A DNA stretch of 64,000 nt from assembly GCF_001270265.1 (NCBI RefSeq), contig NZ_LGAP01000013.1, positions 1 through 64,000 of the forward strand. The letters are read 5' to 3'. The notes below the pieces were generated by a model. That model saw nothing but the letters and a program-made list of their open reading frames with translations. It had not been told where the DNA came from and searched no databases. Positions 43,621 through 57,396 of this stretch are shown piece by piece. Position 1 is the stretch's first letter; each line of letters starts with the position of its first letter. This DNA comes from Ensifer adhaerens (GTDB lineage: Bacteria; Pseudomonadota; Alphaproteobacteria; Rhizobiales; Rhizobiaceae). The position numbers and the translations under genes were made by a program.

Positions 43621-45384
43621 TTAGATGGACACTCCGGCCTCGCGGAGTCCGCCCGCCAGTCGATCGAGCACATTGGGATCCCGGTAGGGCAAGGCCCGCC
43701 TGAGGTGATCGATGGAAAAGTTCGGGTTGACCTCGAATACCTCGTGCCAGTAGCGGCGTGCTTCCTCGTGGCGCCCGGTGCGACCATAGAGGCAGGCGAG
43801 ATAAAAGCGCGTCATGTCCGATCGCGGCGCAAGCGCCAGGCGGCGCTTGAAGGCGATCTCGGCCTCGCCGAAACGGCCGAGGTTCAACAACGTCCGCCCC
43901 AGGAAATGCAGCGACAGGTCGAATTGCGGATCGAGCCGGTGCGCCCGCGTATAGAATGGCAAGGCCTCTTCGAACTGGCCTTGAAAATCCCTGATCGTGC
44001 CGAGGGCGGTATGGCCGCCGGCGGAATTGGGATCGAGTTCGATCATCCGTTGCGCGGCGCGCTCGGCGTCGTCGAAGTTCCGCATCCAACAGAGCGCCAG
44101 CGAGAGCGCATGATGGCCATGCGGCTCGTTGTCGTCGGTATCGACGGCTTTCTGGGCGAGCTCCAATGCGCGCCGGACATTGTCGACGGTCCCGCCGTTC
44201 CACCTGTTGATGTAGTCCGTCAAGGCGATGATCGAGAGCGAAGCATAGGCCGCAGCAAGCCCCGGGTCGATGGCGATCGCGCGCTCGAGCATGCTGCGCG
44301 CTTCCGAAGACGACACGGGATCGAACCGTAGGATAGCCTGGCGGGAGCGGACAAGCAGGTCGTAGGCTTCCGGATCGACCTTGCCGAGGCTCCCGCGTCG
44401 CTCTTCCTCGTCGGTTGTTAGCTTCACCTTGAGCGCGGCGACGATGGTGCGGGTCACTTCGTCCTGAACCGCGAAGATATCTTCAATTCCCCGATCGTAG
44501 CGCTCGGCCCATAGATGACCGCCGGTCGTGCCGTCGATCATCTGGGCATTGATGCGGATTCGATCAGCGGCCCGGCGCACGCTGCCTTCCAGGACATAGC
44601 GGACGCCAAGTTCCTGGCTCACCTTGCGGATATCCGGCGCCTTGCCCTTGTAGGCGAAAGAGGAGTTGCGGGCGATCACGAACAGACCGGAAACCTTTGA
44701 GAGATCCGTGATGATGTCCTCGGTGATGCCGTCGGCGAAATAACCCTGCTCCGGGTCGCCGGACATGTTGTCAAACGGCAGAACGGCTATCGATGGCTTC
44801 TTTGGAAGCTGCGGCGGGGCTTCGGTGGCAATCTTGATGGGATCGCTCGTGCGGTCGTCCGGCGACCACGTCCAGATGTGCACCGGGCGTTCGATGTTCT
44901 TGACCTCGTGATGACCGCTGTCGACGAAGTCGAGGTCGATGCGACCATGCACATATTCATGAACGCCATCCGAAATGGCCACGCTGCCAGGCCTGGCAAG
45001 CGCCTCGATGCGGGCCGCCACATTGACCCCATCGCCGTAGAGATCGCTGTCAGCGACCATGATGTCGCCCAGGTTGACGCCGACGCGAAGCACGATCGCC
45101 AGGTCTGGCGGCACGTCCTTGTTGGCGGCTGCCATGGCCCGCTGAAGTGCCGCGGCGCATTCGACGGCGTTGACGGCGCTGGAGAACTCGACGAGCACGC
45201 CGTCGCCGGTCCTCTTGAAGACGCGGCCCTGATGTGTAGCGACGAGCGGCTCCAACACCTCTTTCCATCGCGCCATGAGCTGCGTGTAGGTGCTTTTCTC
45301 GTCACGCTCCATGAGCCGGCTGTAGCCGACTACGTCAGCCGCCAAAATGGCGGCAAGCCGCCGTGTGATGGGTTCGTTGGCCAT
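43621..45384 (-). CDS. Class III adenylate/guanylate cyclase with TPR repeats
   Basis: 587 residues. N-terminal class III cyclase domain: 'LAAILAADVVGYSRLMERDE' (metal Asp in AADVVGYS), 'KRTGDGVLVEFSSAVNAVEC' (second metal Asp in TGDG), 'VGVNLGDIM' and 'DGVNVAARIEALA'. A middle TolB-like segment ('SIAVLPFDNMSGDPEQGYFA') follows, then TPR repeats from about residue 370 ('SMLERAIAIDPGLAAAYASL', 'EIAFKRRLALAPRSDMTRFY'). Rhizobia carry many such cyclases making cAMP for signalling. Partners unknown. ATG 45384 fits the family start. Confidence 0.9.
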   Translation of the reverse strand: MANEPITRRLAAILAADVVGYSRLMERDEKSTYTQLMARWKEVLEPLVATHQGRVFKRTGDGVLVEFSSAVNAVECAAALQRAMAAANKDVPPDLAIVLRVGVNLGDIMVADSDLYGDGVNVAARIEALARPGSVAISDGVHEYVHGRIDLDFVDSGHHEVKNIERPVHIWTWSPDDRTSDPIKIATEAPPQLPKKPSIAVLPFDNMSGDPEQGYFADGITEDIITDLSKVSGLFVIARNSSFAYKGKAPDIRKVSQELGVRYVLEGSVRRAADRIRINAQMIDGTTGGHLWAERYDRGIEDIFAVQDEVTRTIVAALKVKLTTDEEERRGSLGKVDPEAYDLLVRSRQAILRFDPVSSSEARSMLERAIAIDPGLAAAYASLSIIALTDYINRWNGGTVDNVRRALELAQKAVDTDDNEPHGHHALSLALCWMRNFDDAERAAQRMIELDPNSAGGHTALGTIRDFQGQFEEALPFYTRAHRLDPQFDLSLHFLGRTLLNLGRFGEAEIAFKRRLALAPRSDMTRFYLACLYGRTGRHEEARRYWHEVFEVNPNFSIDHLRRALPYRDPNVLDRLAGGLREAGVSI

Positions 45385-45783
45385 GGACAATGGCGCCTTC
45401 CTGGGGCGCCTTGCTAGCGCCCATTGGCGAAATTTTACTGGCGTCTTGCTCCCATGTCCATTCGGCTTGAAGCTGGTTGATCGATATCCAACATCGTTGC
45501 AGGGCGCGCCAACCTCCACTTGTGTGGTGCGCCGATGCAGTTCCAAAGAATGTCGGCTTCAGGGTGCGATCCGGCCCTCAGGAACGACCGGTTCGGGTCG
45601 ATGGCGGAGATGGACACAGCGACGTTTGGAATTCCGCTCCTGCCTTAAAGCGGATTTTAGCGTTGGCACGACCAACCCGCACCGTCGATTGTGGTGCATT
45701 TGTCGTGCAAATGTCCAGAGAACGTCGATAGAGACGGAGCGGGTGCGCGAAAAGCGCTTAATATCAGATAGATATAAAGAGAA
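45385..45783. other. Intergenic region between cyclase gene and tRNA-His
   Basis: 399 bases. Apart from the cyclase gene's upstream region and the tRNA's 3' flank I see nothing: no ORF with family likeness, no strong hairpin. An inverted word GCATTTGTCGTGCAAATG sits near 45697. Confidence 0.4.
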
Positions 45784-45860
45784 TGGTACGGTTGGGGGGT
45801 CTCGAACCTCCGACCTCAGGTGCCACAAACCTGCGCTCTAACCAACTGAGCTACAACCGC
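45784..45860 (-). tRNA. tRNA-His (anticodon GTG)
   Basis: On the minus strand: acceptor GCGGTTG pairing with CAACCGT, D-arm starting TAGCTC, anticodon stem CAGGT/ACCTG around loop TTGTGGC (anticodon GTG), T-arm GGAGG-TTCGAGA-CCCCC-type, and encoded CCA. The residue before CCA is A73 and the residue before G1 is T, so it lacks the usual G-1:C73 pair, as known for a group of alphaproteobacteria. Confidence 0.95.
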
Positions 45861-45943
45861 ACATACGAGCGACATCAGTCGCTTGGCGGCTCACATACGG
45901 AGACTTCCGTCGCTTTGCAAGCCTAAACTTGAGATTATCCAGT

Positions 45944-45972
45944 AAAAAGACCGGATGGCAAGCCACCCGGTC
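45944..45972 (-). terminator. Rho-independent terminator of the phasin gene
   Basis: Stem GACCGGATGGC / GCCACCCGGTC (one mismatch) with an AA loop and TTTTTACT tail on the minus strand. Confidence 0.85.
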
Positions 45973-46008
45973 CCATTCATGTCCAGCGCGGCCAGGGGCC
46001 GGCGAGGA

Positions 46009-46458
46009 TCAGGCCTTCTTGAAAGACGAGATCGCCTTTTCAGCGGCGTCCTTGCCGGGCTTTGCAACATTCTCGGCAACCTTCTTGGTTGCTTCCTGCA
46101 TCGACTTGGTCTGTTCGACGGCAAGTTCAGCCTGCTTGCGGAAGAACGAGGTCTGCAGTTCGACGAATTCAGACAGCGACTTCACGCCGAGCAGCGCTTC
46201 CATGTGGGAAAGCGAGTTTTCGGCATTGGTGCGCAGGGCGTCGATGGCCTTGAGGCCGAGTTCAACGCTGCCGGTCTGGGCGCTTTCAAGCGTCGCTTCG
46301 ACGGTCTTGCTTGCTTCCTCGGCAGCGGTCTTCATCTTGGAATAGGCGTCCTTCGACTGGGCCGCGCCCTTTTCCGCGAAGTCGCGGAAGTTATCGGCAA
46401 CCTTTGCCGGGTCGAAAGAGGAGAAGGAAAATGCGTCGTCGGTCTTCTTGGTAGCCAT
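46009..46458 (-). CDS. phaP1: Phasin (PHB granule protein)
   Basis: 149 residues, phasin family (Phasin_2): helical, rich in Ala, Lys, Glu and Ser, with 'FSSFDPAKVADNFRDFAEKG', 'GSVELGLKAIDALRTNAENS' and 'LSEFVELQTSFFRKQAELAV', the conserved phasin core. It coats polyhydroxybutyrate granules. AAGGAGCGC site before ATG 46458. The divergent cbrA neighbour matches the S. meliloti phaP1 location as I recall it. TTGTGC repeats upstream may be PhaR operators. Confidence 0.92.
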   Translation of the reverse strand: MATKKTDDAFSFSSFDPAKVADNFRDFAEKGAAQSKDAYSKMKTAAEEASKTVEATLESAQTGSVELGLKAIDALRTNAENSLSHMEALLGVKSLSEFVELQTSFFRKQAELAVEQTKSMQEATKKVAENVAKPGKDAAEKAISSFKKA

Positions 46459-46531
46459 GAAAGCGCTCCTTGGTGTCAGGGCCCTCATTTGAGGCGCCGT
46501 TGATTGATGCACGCTATATAATCGATACTCT

Positions 46532-46564
46532 TGTGCATTGCAATAAAATTGTGCAGTGCACAAA
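46532..46564. promoter_or_regulatory. Candidate PhaR operator of the phasin gene
   Basis: Two TTGTGC-N3-GCA units 18 bp apart (46532 and 46550); the second is a perfect inverted repeat TTGTGC-AGT-GCACAA. TGCA-rich paired sites upstream of phasin genes are typical of PHB-responsive repressor PhaR. Assignment by analogy. Confidence 0.5.
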
Positions 46565-46643
46565 ATCATCTGCGTTAACCCTTCGCACTGAAAGGGGTGA
46601 GCGAGAGACGCCGATTGCTGGACCCTCAGCCTCTCGGCGGGTA

Positions 46644-46658
46644 TTAATAGAGTGTTAA
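46644..46658. promoter_or_regulatory. Perfect CtrA-type box upstream of cbrA
   Basis: TTAA-TAGAGTG-TTAA: the full TTAA-N7-TTAA consensus of the alphaproteobacterial cell-cycle regulator CtrA, ending 30 bases before the cbrA start codon. Confidence 0.6.
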
Positions 46659-46688
46659 CGTACCAGCGTCCCGTCAATAGGCCCGTTC

Positions 46689-50315
<3,627 letters not shown>

Positions 50316-50385
50316 GGACAGATGCTGTAAGGAAATGTTGACTTGAGGAAGCCAGTTTGTTGGCATCCTCACGGCTATTCCTACT

Positions 50386-50492
50386 GCATGATCTTCTCCT
50401 TAAATCGTAGTCGATTTAAGGAGAAGATCATGCGGCGAGTTTCAAGCGTTACAGCGTCCTTAGCGCGTCATATTCGACGCGCGGCGCTGTAG
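50386..50492. repeat. Dispersed rhizobial repeat, family A copy 3 (complete)
   Basis: Left part: perfect 22-bp arms (50386-50407 and 50412-50433) with a TAGT loop. Right part: ACAGCG...CGCTGT enclosing GCGCGTC...GACGCGC. It sits between cbrA and the iron-type permease gene and could end cbrA transcripts. Confidence 0.85.
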
Positions 50493-50516
50493 CCGTTTCG
50501 CTCCGGATTCGATCGA

Positions 50517-52199
50517 TTGCAGTCCACGTCACAAAGCCTCAAACAGCGCCGCACCGGCGCAAAAACCGGTCTTTCCCATCCGCTGCTCGCCTTGTGGGCC
50601 GGAGGCGCATCGTTGATCGTGCTGATGCCGATCCTCGCCATCGCGTGGCTCGCGATTTCAGGTGGCGGTGCAGACTGGCCGCATCTCATGCAAAACGTCA
50701 TCCCGCGCGCCACGATCCGCACGTTGCTGCTGATCGGGTTGACCGGTGCGGTCACCGCCGTCGTCGGCATCCTGACGGCATGGCTGGTGGCGAGCTGTGA
50801 GTTTCCGCTGCGCCGACTGCTGTCTGCGGCCCTGGTGCTGCCGCTAGCCATTCCCGCGTATCTCGCGGCCTATGCCTTCGGCGAACTGTTCACCTTCACC
50901 GGGCCGGTGCAGGGGCTGATCCGCGCCATCTTCGGCTTCAAGACCAGCCGCGACTATTGGTTCCCCGACATCCGCTCGCTCGGCGGCGCCGTCCTGGTGC
51001 TGAGCTCGGTGCTCTATCCCTATATCTATCTGGCCTGCCGCTCGATGTTCCTGATGCAGGGGCGCGCAGCGGCTGACGTCGCCCGCACGCTCGGCGCCGG
51101 GCCGCTCAAGGTGTTCTTCCGCATCCAGATCCCGATGGCGCGACCGGCGATCATGATCGGCCTGACGCTGGTGGCGATGGAGACGCTGAACGACATCGGC
51201 GCCGTCGAATTCCTCGGCGTGCAGACGCTCACCTTCTCGATCTTCGACACTTGGCTCAACCGCGGCAGCCTTGCCGGCGCGGCGCAGATCGCCTGCATCA
51301 TGCTGGTCTTCGTCATCGGCCTGATGATGATCGAGCGTGCCGCACGGCGCAGGCAGCGCTTTTCCAGCCAGAAGACGACATCCGCGGTTCATGACGCCGT
51401 CAGGCTCCCGCTTTCCGGCTGGAAGAAATGGGCCGCGACGATCGCCTGCCTGCTACCGGTTCTCTCGGGCTTTGCTGTGCCGTTCCTGATCCTCGGCAAT
51501 TACGCGCTGAAGCGGCTAGATCAATTCATCGAGCCACGGCTGCTGAACGCACTCTTCCACAGTATGCTGGTTTCCGGTGCCACGGCGCTGTTCACGGTGC
51601 TGCTCGGCTTCGTGCTTGCCTATGCGGCCCGCACCGGACGCTCGCGCTTCACCGACACGGCCGGCCGCCTCGCCTCCTTCGGCTACGGCGTGCCCGGCAC
51701 GGTTCTGGCGATCGGCGTGCTCTTCCCGCTGGCCGCACTCGACAATCTGGTCGACGCCGGCTTTCGCAGCACCTTCGGCATATCCACCGGCCTCATGATG
51801 ACGGGAACGGGCTTTGCCATCATCTATGCCTGCACCGTACGCTTCCTCACCATGGCCGAAGGCACGCTGGAGGCCGGCTTCCAGAAGCTGTCGCCGCACC
51901 TCGACATGGCAGCACGTGCACTCGGCCGCACCGGCGGGCAGACGCTGCGCACCGTGCTTCTGCCGATGATGCGCCCTGCCGTCTTGACCGCTGCGCTGCT
52001 CGTCTTCATCGAGACCATGAAGGAACTGTCGGCGACGATCATGCTGCGCCCGTTCAACTTCAACACGCTTGCAACGCTCGTCTATGAGGACGCATCGCGT
52101 GCGAAGGTCGAGGATGCATCGGTGGCTGCGATGATCATCGTTGTTGCCGGCATGATCCCTGTGATCCTGGTTTCGAGATCGATGGAACGCCGGCCCTGA
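50517..52199 (+). CDS. Ferric-iron-type ABC transporter permease (FbpB-like)
   Basis: 560 residues with about twelve membrane helices in two BPD_transp_1 domains. Each domain has the EAA loop: 'ADVARTLGAGPLKVFFRIQI' and 'MAARALGRTGGQTLRTVLLP'. Fused double permeases of this kind serve Fe(III) (FbpB/AfuB) or thiamine uptake. 'FGELFTFTGPVQGLI' and 'TLNDIGAVEFLGVQTLTFSI' are characteristic of the iron group. Its binding protein is probably FbpA encoded 13 kb away; no ATPase gene is nearby. The start is TTG 50517; alternatives further in would cut the first cytoplasmic stretch. Confidence 0.87.
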   Translation: MQSTSQSLKQRRTGAKTGLSHPLLALWAGGASLIVLMPILAIAWLAISGGGADWPHLMQNVIPRATIRTLLLIGLTGAVTAVVGILTAWLVASCEFPLRRLLSAALVLPLAIPAYLAAYAFGELFTFTGPVQGLIRAIFGFKTSRDYWFPDIRSLGGAVLVLSSVLYPYIYLACRSMFLMQGRAAADVARTLGAGPLKVFFRIQIPMARPAIMIGLTLVAMETLNDIGAVEFLGVQTLTFSIFDTWLNRGSLAGAAQIACIMLVFVIGLMMIERAARRRQRFSSQKTTSAVHDAVRLPLSGWKKWAATIACLLPVLSGFAVPFLILGNYALKRLDQFIEPRLLNALFHSMLVSGATALFTVLLGFVLAYAARTGRSRFTDTAGRLASFGYGVPGTVLAIGVLFPLAALDNLVDAGFRSTFGISTGLMMTGTGFAIIYACTVRFLTMAEGTLEAGFQKLSPHLDMAARALGRTGGQTLRTVLLPMMRPAVLTAALLVFIETMKELSATIMLRPFNFNTLATLVYEDASRAKVEDASVAAMIIVVAGMIPVILVSRSMERRP

Positions 52200-52215
52200 C
52201 CCGGCCGACGCCAAG

Positions 52216-52246
52216 GCAAAAAAAGAGGTGGCTGGGAGGCCACCTC
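52216..52246 (-). terminator. Strong minus-strand terminator, possibly of a small RNA
   Basis: Stem GAGGTGGC / GCCACCTC with a CTCCCA loop on the minus strand, followed by TTTTTTT. It lies 230 bases beyond the acetoacetyl-CoA synthetase stop. Confidence 0.85.
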
Positions 52247-52469
52247 GATAATTGAATGCTAAACCAACAAATGCTCGAGAAGTAATGACATCATGTCTGC
52301 GGCGGCATCGCTGCCAGGCGCCGACCACTCATCGGCCGGCCTCAAGTTGGCCTGACCATGCGCCCCCAATCGTAAACAAGACCTTACCAGCCGATCCGAC
52401 AATTTTAGGGATTTTTCAGCATGTCTGAAGGCTTGGTTAATTCCAAAAGCGCGAACAAGTTAACGCCCC
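52230..52469 (-). ncRNA. Candidate small RNA or long 3' UTR
   Basis: A 240-base non-coding stretch before the strong terminator. The terminator loop CTCCCA is typical of alphaproteobacterial small RNAs with anti-Shine-Dalgarno CUCCC loops. The part from about 52320 down contains a short AT-rich single-stranded segment. A promoter is not clear, so it may simply be the 3' UTR of the synthetase mRNA. Confidence 0.3.
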
Positions 52470-54422
<1,953 letters not shown>

Positions 54423-54580
54423 GCTTTCCTCCACTCCTACTCCACGCTCTCTATACCATGCTGCAACGCAAAATAAACAGCAGCGGAACCTGCTCCGGCG
54501 TCGCATTGGCGACATTTCCGTGTCGACCGCATTTGATTTATGCGAGCCGAAAGCCTATCCAAGCTGCGTGATCCCAAGCG

Positions 54581-56422
54581 ATGGGCAACCAGGCGGAAAT
54601 GACAAGAAAAATCCTGCATATGATGGGTGAATCACGCCCCTGGTCGCGGCTTCGCCGTCGCCATTTCCTCTGGCCGGCGGCGATCGGCATCGTGCTTGCC
54701 GTCGGATACAACGCGGCCCTGCCGCTCGTTATCTCGACGACGGACGTGCGGCCGACGATGGAGCGCATGCTCGACGCCTGGTCCGGTGGAAAGAGCAGGA
54801 TAACCGGCGAGCCGGACATCCGCTTCTGGCCGAACCCGACGCTGACATTGTACGGAGCCACGATCGAGACGACCGATGGCAATCCGCGCACACTCGCCCG
54901 GATCGGCAGCATCACCGCAGCCTTCAGCCTGCTTTCAGCACTTCGCGGCGAACCGGCGCTGGAAGACATCCGCCTGATCGAACCGGTGGTGACACTGGAA
55001 CGCGGCATCGACGGCGCGCTGAATTGGGAGCGACCGCGCTGGCTTGCGCCGCGCGAGCCCACCGCCGACGGCAACGACACGCCGTTCGGCGACATCACCA
55101 TCGAGAACGGCCGTCTGCAGGTCTTCGACCGGACGACCAACTATGCGCGTGAATTTCCCGGCATATCCGGTACCGTGAAGTGGCCCTCCTTCGCCGGACG
55201 GCTGAATGCGCAACTGTCGACCATGATCGGCGGGCAGGCCGTGACCTGGGCGCTGGCCTGCGACGAACCGCTGACGCTTCTGGCCGGCCGCAACACGACG
55301 CTGAAGACGTCGCTGACCTCGGCGCCTCTCAACTTCTCCTTCGAAGGTGTCGGCAATCTGTCGATGAAACCCTTCGCCTCTGGCCGTCTTCAGGTTTCTA
55401 CCGCATCATTGCCGGCGCTTGCCGCCTGGTTCGAGGGCAAGGCGCACGAAGGGCTGCCCGAGAGCAGCTTCAATCTCAATGCCAATGTCACGACCGGGGA
55501 CGCGACGCTGAAGCTGGACGACCTGCAACTGTCGATCGGCGGCGCGACGGCGACCGGCGTGCTCGACGTTGTCGCTCCCGCCGACGACACGCCGCGCGTC
55601 GAGGGCACGCTCGCCTTCGACCGGATCGATCTCAACGGGCTGCAGCCGCTCTTCGCGCAGCTTCCGGTCGATCCCGAAGAACTTGCCAGGCACATGACGG
55701 ACGCTTTCGCCCGCACATGGCGCGTCGACGTGCGCCTTTCGACACAGGAAGCGGCGATCGGCCCGCTGCGGCTCACCGATGTGGCGGCCGGCGTCATGAT
55801 CGATCACGGGCGTGCGTCACTCGATATCGGCGACAGCACCTATGCCGACGGCAGGCTCAGCGGCCGCCTCGTGTTGTCGGAAGCAGGCTTGACCCGTGGC
55901 GGCAAGCTGGAGCTGGTGCTGAAGGATGCGGATCTTGCGGCGGCCGTCGCCGACTTCGGCTTCACCGGCCCGGTACCGACGGGACGCGGCAGCGTCAGTC
56001 TCGATCTCGCGACCGACCATCCGTTCTGGACGCCGCAGGCAGCCGATGCCTCCGGACGCCTGACATTGTCGCTTGCCAACGGCACACTCTCGGAGTTCGA
56101 CGCCAACGCCTTCTCCGACCTGGTCCGCAAGGGTGAGTTCTTCTCGTTGTCGCAGGCCGGCAGCGGCACCTTCGATTTCCAGCGCGCCGACATCGAGGCG
56201 CGTTTCAGCGACGGATCTGCCCGGTTGAACCGCGCTATTTTTACCGGGCCGACGGGCAGCCTGTCGGTCAATGGCGTCGTCCCCTATCGCAGCGGCAGCT
56301 TGGCTCTCGCCGGAACCTTTACCGACGCCGGCAATGCGCCCCAGCGACTGCGGTTCTTCGTCGGGGGCTCCTGGCCGAACGCAGGGATCTCGCCGCTGTC
56401 CGTTCTCGGCGAGCCGAACTGA
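54581..56422 (+). CDS. AsmA family envelope protein
   Basis: 613 residues. One N-terminal membrane helix ('FLWPAAIGIVLAVGYNAALP') then a long beta-rich periplasmic part: 'ARIGSITAAFSLLSALRGEP', 'LEDIRLIEPVVTLERGIDGA' and the AsmA_2 end 'RADIEARFSDGSARLNRAIF'. AsmA-like proteins help move phospholipids between membranes or affect outer-membrane assembly. ATG 54581 is the first in frame; ATG 54599 is an alternative. Divergent from acsA2. Confidence 0.85.
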   Translation: MGNQAEMTRKILHMMGESRPWSRLRRRHFLWPAAIGIVLAVGYNAALPLVISTTDVRPTMERMLDAWSGGKSRITGEPDIRFWPNPTLTLYGATIETTDGNPRTLARIGSITAAFSLLSALRGEPALEDIRLIEPVVTLERGIDGALNWERPRWLAPREPTADGNDTPFGDITIENGRLQVFDRTTNYAREFPGISGTVKWPSFAGRLNAQLSTMIGGQAVTWALACDEPLTLLAGRNTTLKTSLTSAPLNFSFEGVGNLSMKPFASGRLQVSTASLPALAAWFEGKAHEGLPESSFNLNANVTTGDATLKLDDLQLSIGGATATGVLDVVAPADDTPRVEGTLAFDRIDLNGLQPLFAQLPVDPEELARHMTDAFARTWRVDVRLSTQEAAIGPLRLTDVAAGVMIDHGRASLDIGDSTYADGRLSGRLVLSEAGLTRGGKLELVLKDADLAAAVADFGFTGPVPTGRGSVSLDLATDHPFWTPQAADASGRLTLSLANGTLSEFDANAFSDLVRKGEFFSLSQAGSGTFDFQRADIEARFSDGSARLNRAIFTGPTGSLSVNGVVPYRSGSLALAGTFTDAGNAPQRLRFFVGGSWPNAGISPLSVLGEPN

Positions 56423-56470
56423 ATCGGCCGGTGCTTGGAAGCACCGGCCGATCTCTTGAAAAACGGAGCT

Positions 56471-56577
56471 AAGCGTTAGACCGTTTCCGCTTTATGCGGA
56501 GTCGCAAAAGCGGTCTAACTCTTTGTTTTTGCGCATTTCCTAACGGAAAGCCGCATCGCACTTTTCCTGGAAAGGCT
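56471..56577. repeat. Dispersed rhizobial repeat, family B copy 3
   Basis: Begins with an inverted repeat TTAGACCG...CGGTCTAA, then CTCTTTGTTTTTGCGCATTTC and CGCATCGCACTTTTCCTGGAAA. It is the reverse-complement match of 21222-21320 and runs to the potI stop. Confidence 0.75.
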
Positions 56578-57393
56578 CTACTGCGCGAAAGCGGCGCGCT
56601 CGTCCTTCTCGCGTTGCGCTTCACGCTGTTTGGTCACGATCGAGGCGACGACGACGCCGATGGCGACAATACCGATGAGGATCGTGCAGATCGCGTTGAT
56701 TTCAGGCGTCACCCCCAGGCGGACCTGGCTGTAGATCTTCATCGGCAGCGTGGTGGCACCAGGCCCCGTGGTGAAGCTCGAAATCACGAGATCGTCGAGC
56801 GACAGCGTGAAGGCCAGTACCCAACCGGAAAAGACGGCCGGCGCGATCACCGGCAGGGTGATCGCAAAGAAGGTCCTGACCGGGGTCGCACCAAGATCCA
56901 ATGCCGCCTCTTCGATCGACTGGTCGAAGCTTAGGAGCCGCGACTGCACGACGACGGCAACGAAGCACATGGTGAAGGTGATGTGTGCAAGGGTGATCGT
57001 CCAGAAACCGCGATCAAGCCCGATGGCGACGAACAGCAGCAGCAGCGACAGACCGGTGATCACCTCGGGCATGACGAGCGGCGCATAGACCATACCGGAA
57101 AACAGCATGCGGCCGCGAAAGCGCGTGTAGCGCACCAGCGCCAAAGCCGCGAGCGTTCCGAGCACCGTCGCGCAGGTGGCCGAGATCAGCGCGACGCGGA
57201 TGGTGACCCAAGCCGCATCGAGAAGCGCCTGATTGTGCCAGAGCTGCGCGTACCACTTGGTCGAAAACCCGGCCCAGACGGTGACGAGTTTCGATTCGTT
57301 GAACGAGAAGATCACCAAGAGCACGATCGGCAGGTAGAGGAAGCCGAAGCCGAGTACGATCGAGGCGATGTTGAAGCGTGACCAGTTGCCCAT
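56578..57393 (-). CDS. potI: Putrescine ABC transporter permease PotI
   Basis: 271 residues, six membrane helices, BPD_transp_1 with EAA loop 'EEAALDLGATPVRTFFAITL'. 'FLYLPIVLLVIFSFNESK' is the usual PotC/PotI start. Inner-membrane half of the polyamine channel; starts four bases after the potH stop. Confidence 0.9.
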   Translation of the reverse strand: MGNWSRFNIASIVLGFGFLYLPIVLLVIFSFNESKLVTVWAGFSTKWYAQLWHNQALLDAAWVTIRVALISATCATVLGTLAALALVRYTRFRGRMLFSGMVYAPLVMPEVITGLSLLLLFVAIGLDRGFWTITLAHITFTMCFVAVVVQSRLLSFDQSIEEAALDLGATPVRTFFAITLPVIAPAVFSGWVLAFTLSLDDLVISSFTTGPGATTLPMKIYSQVRLGVTPEINAICTILIGIVAIGVVVASIVTKQREAQREKDERAAFAQ

Positions 57394-57396
57394 GAC

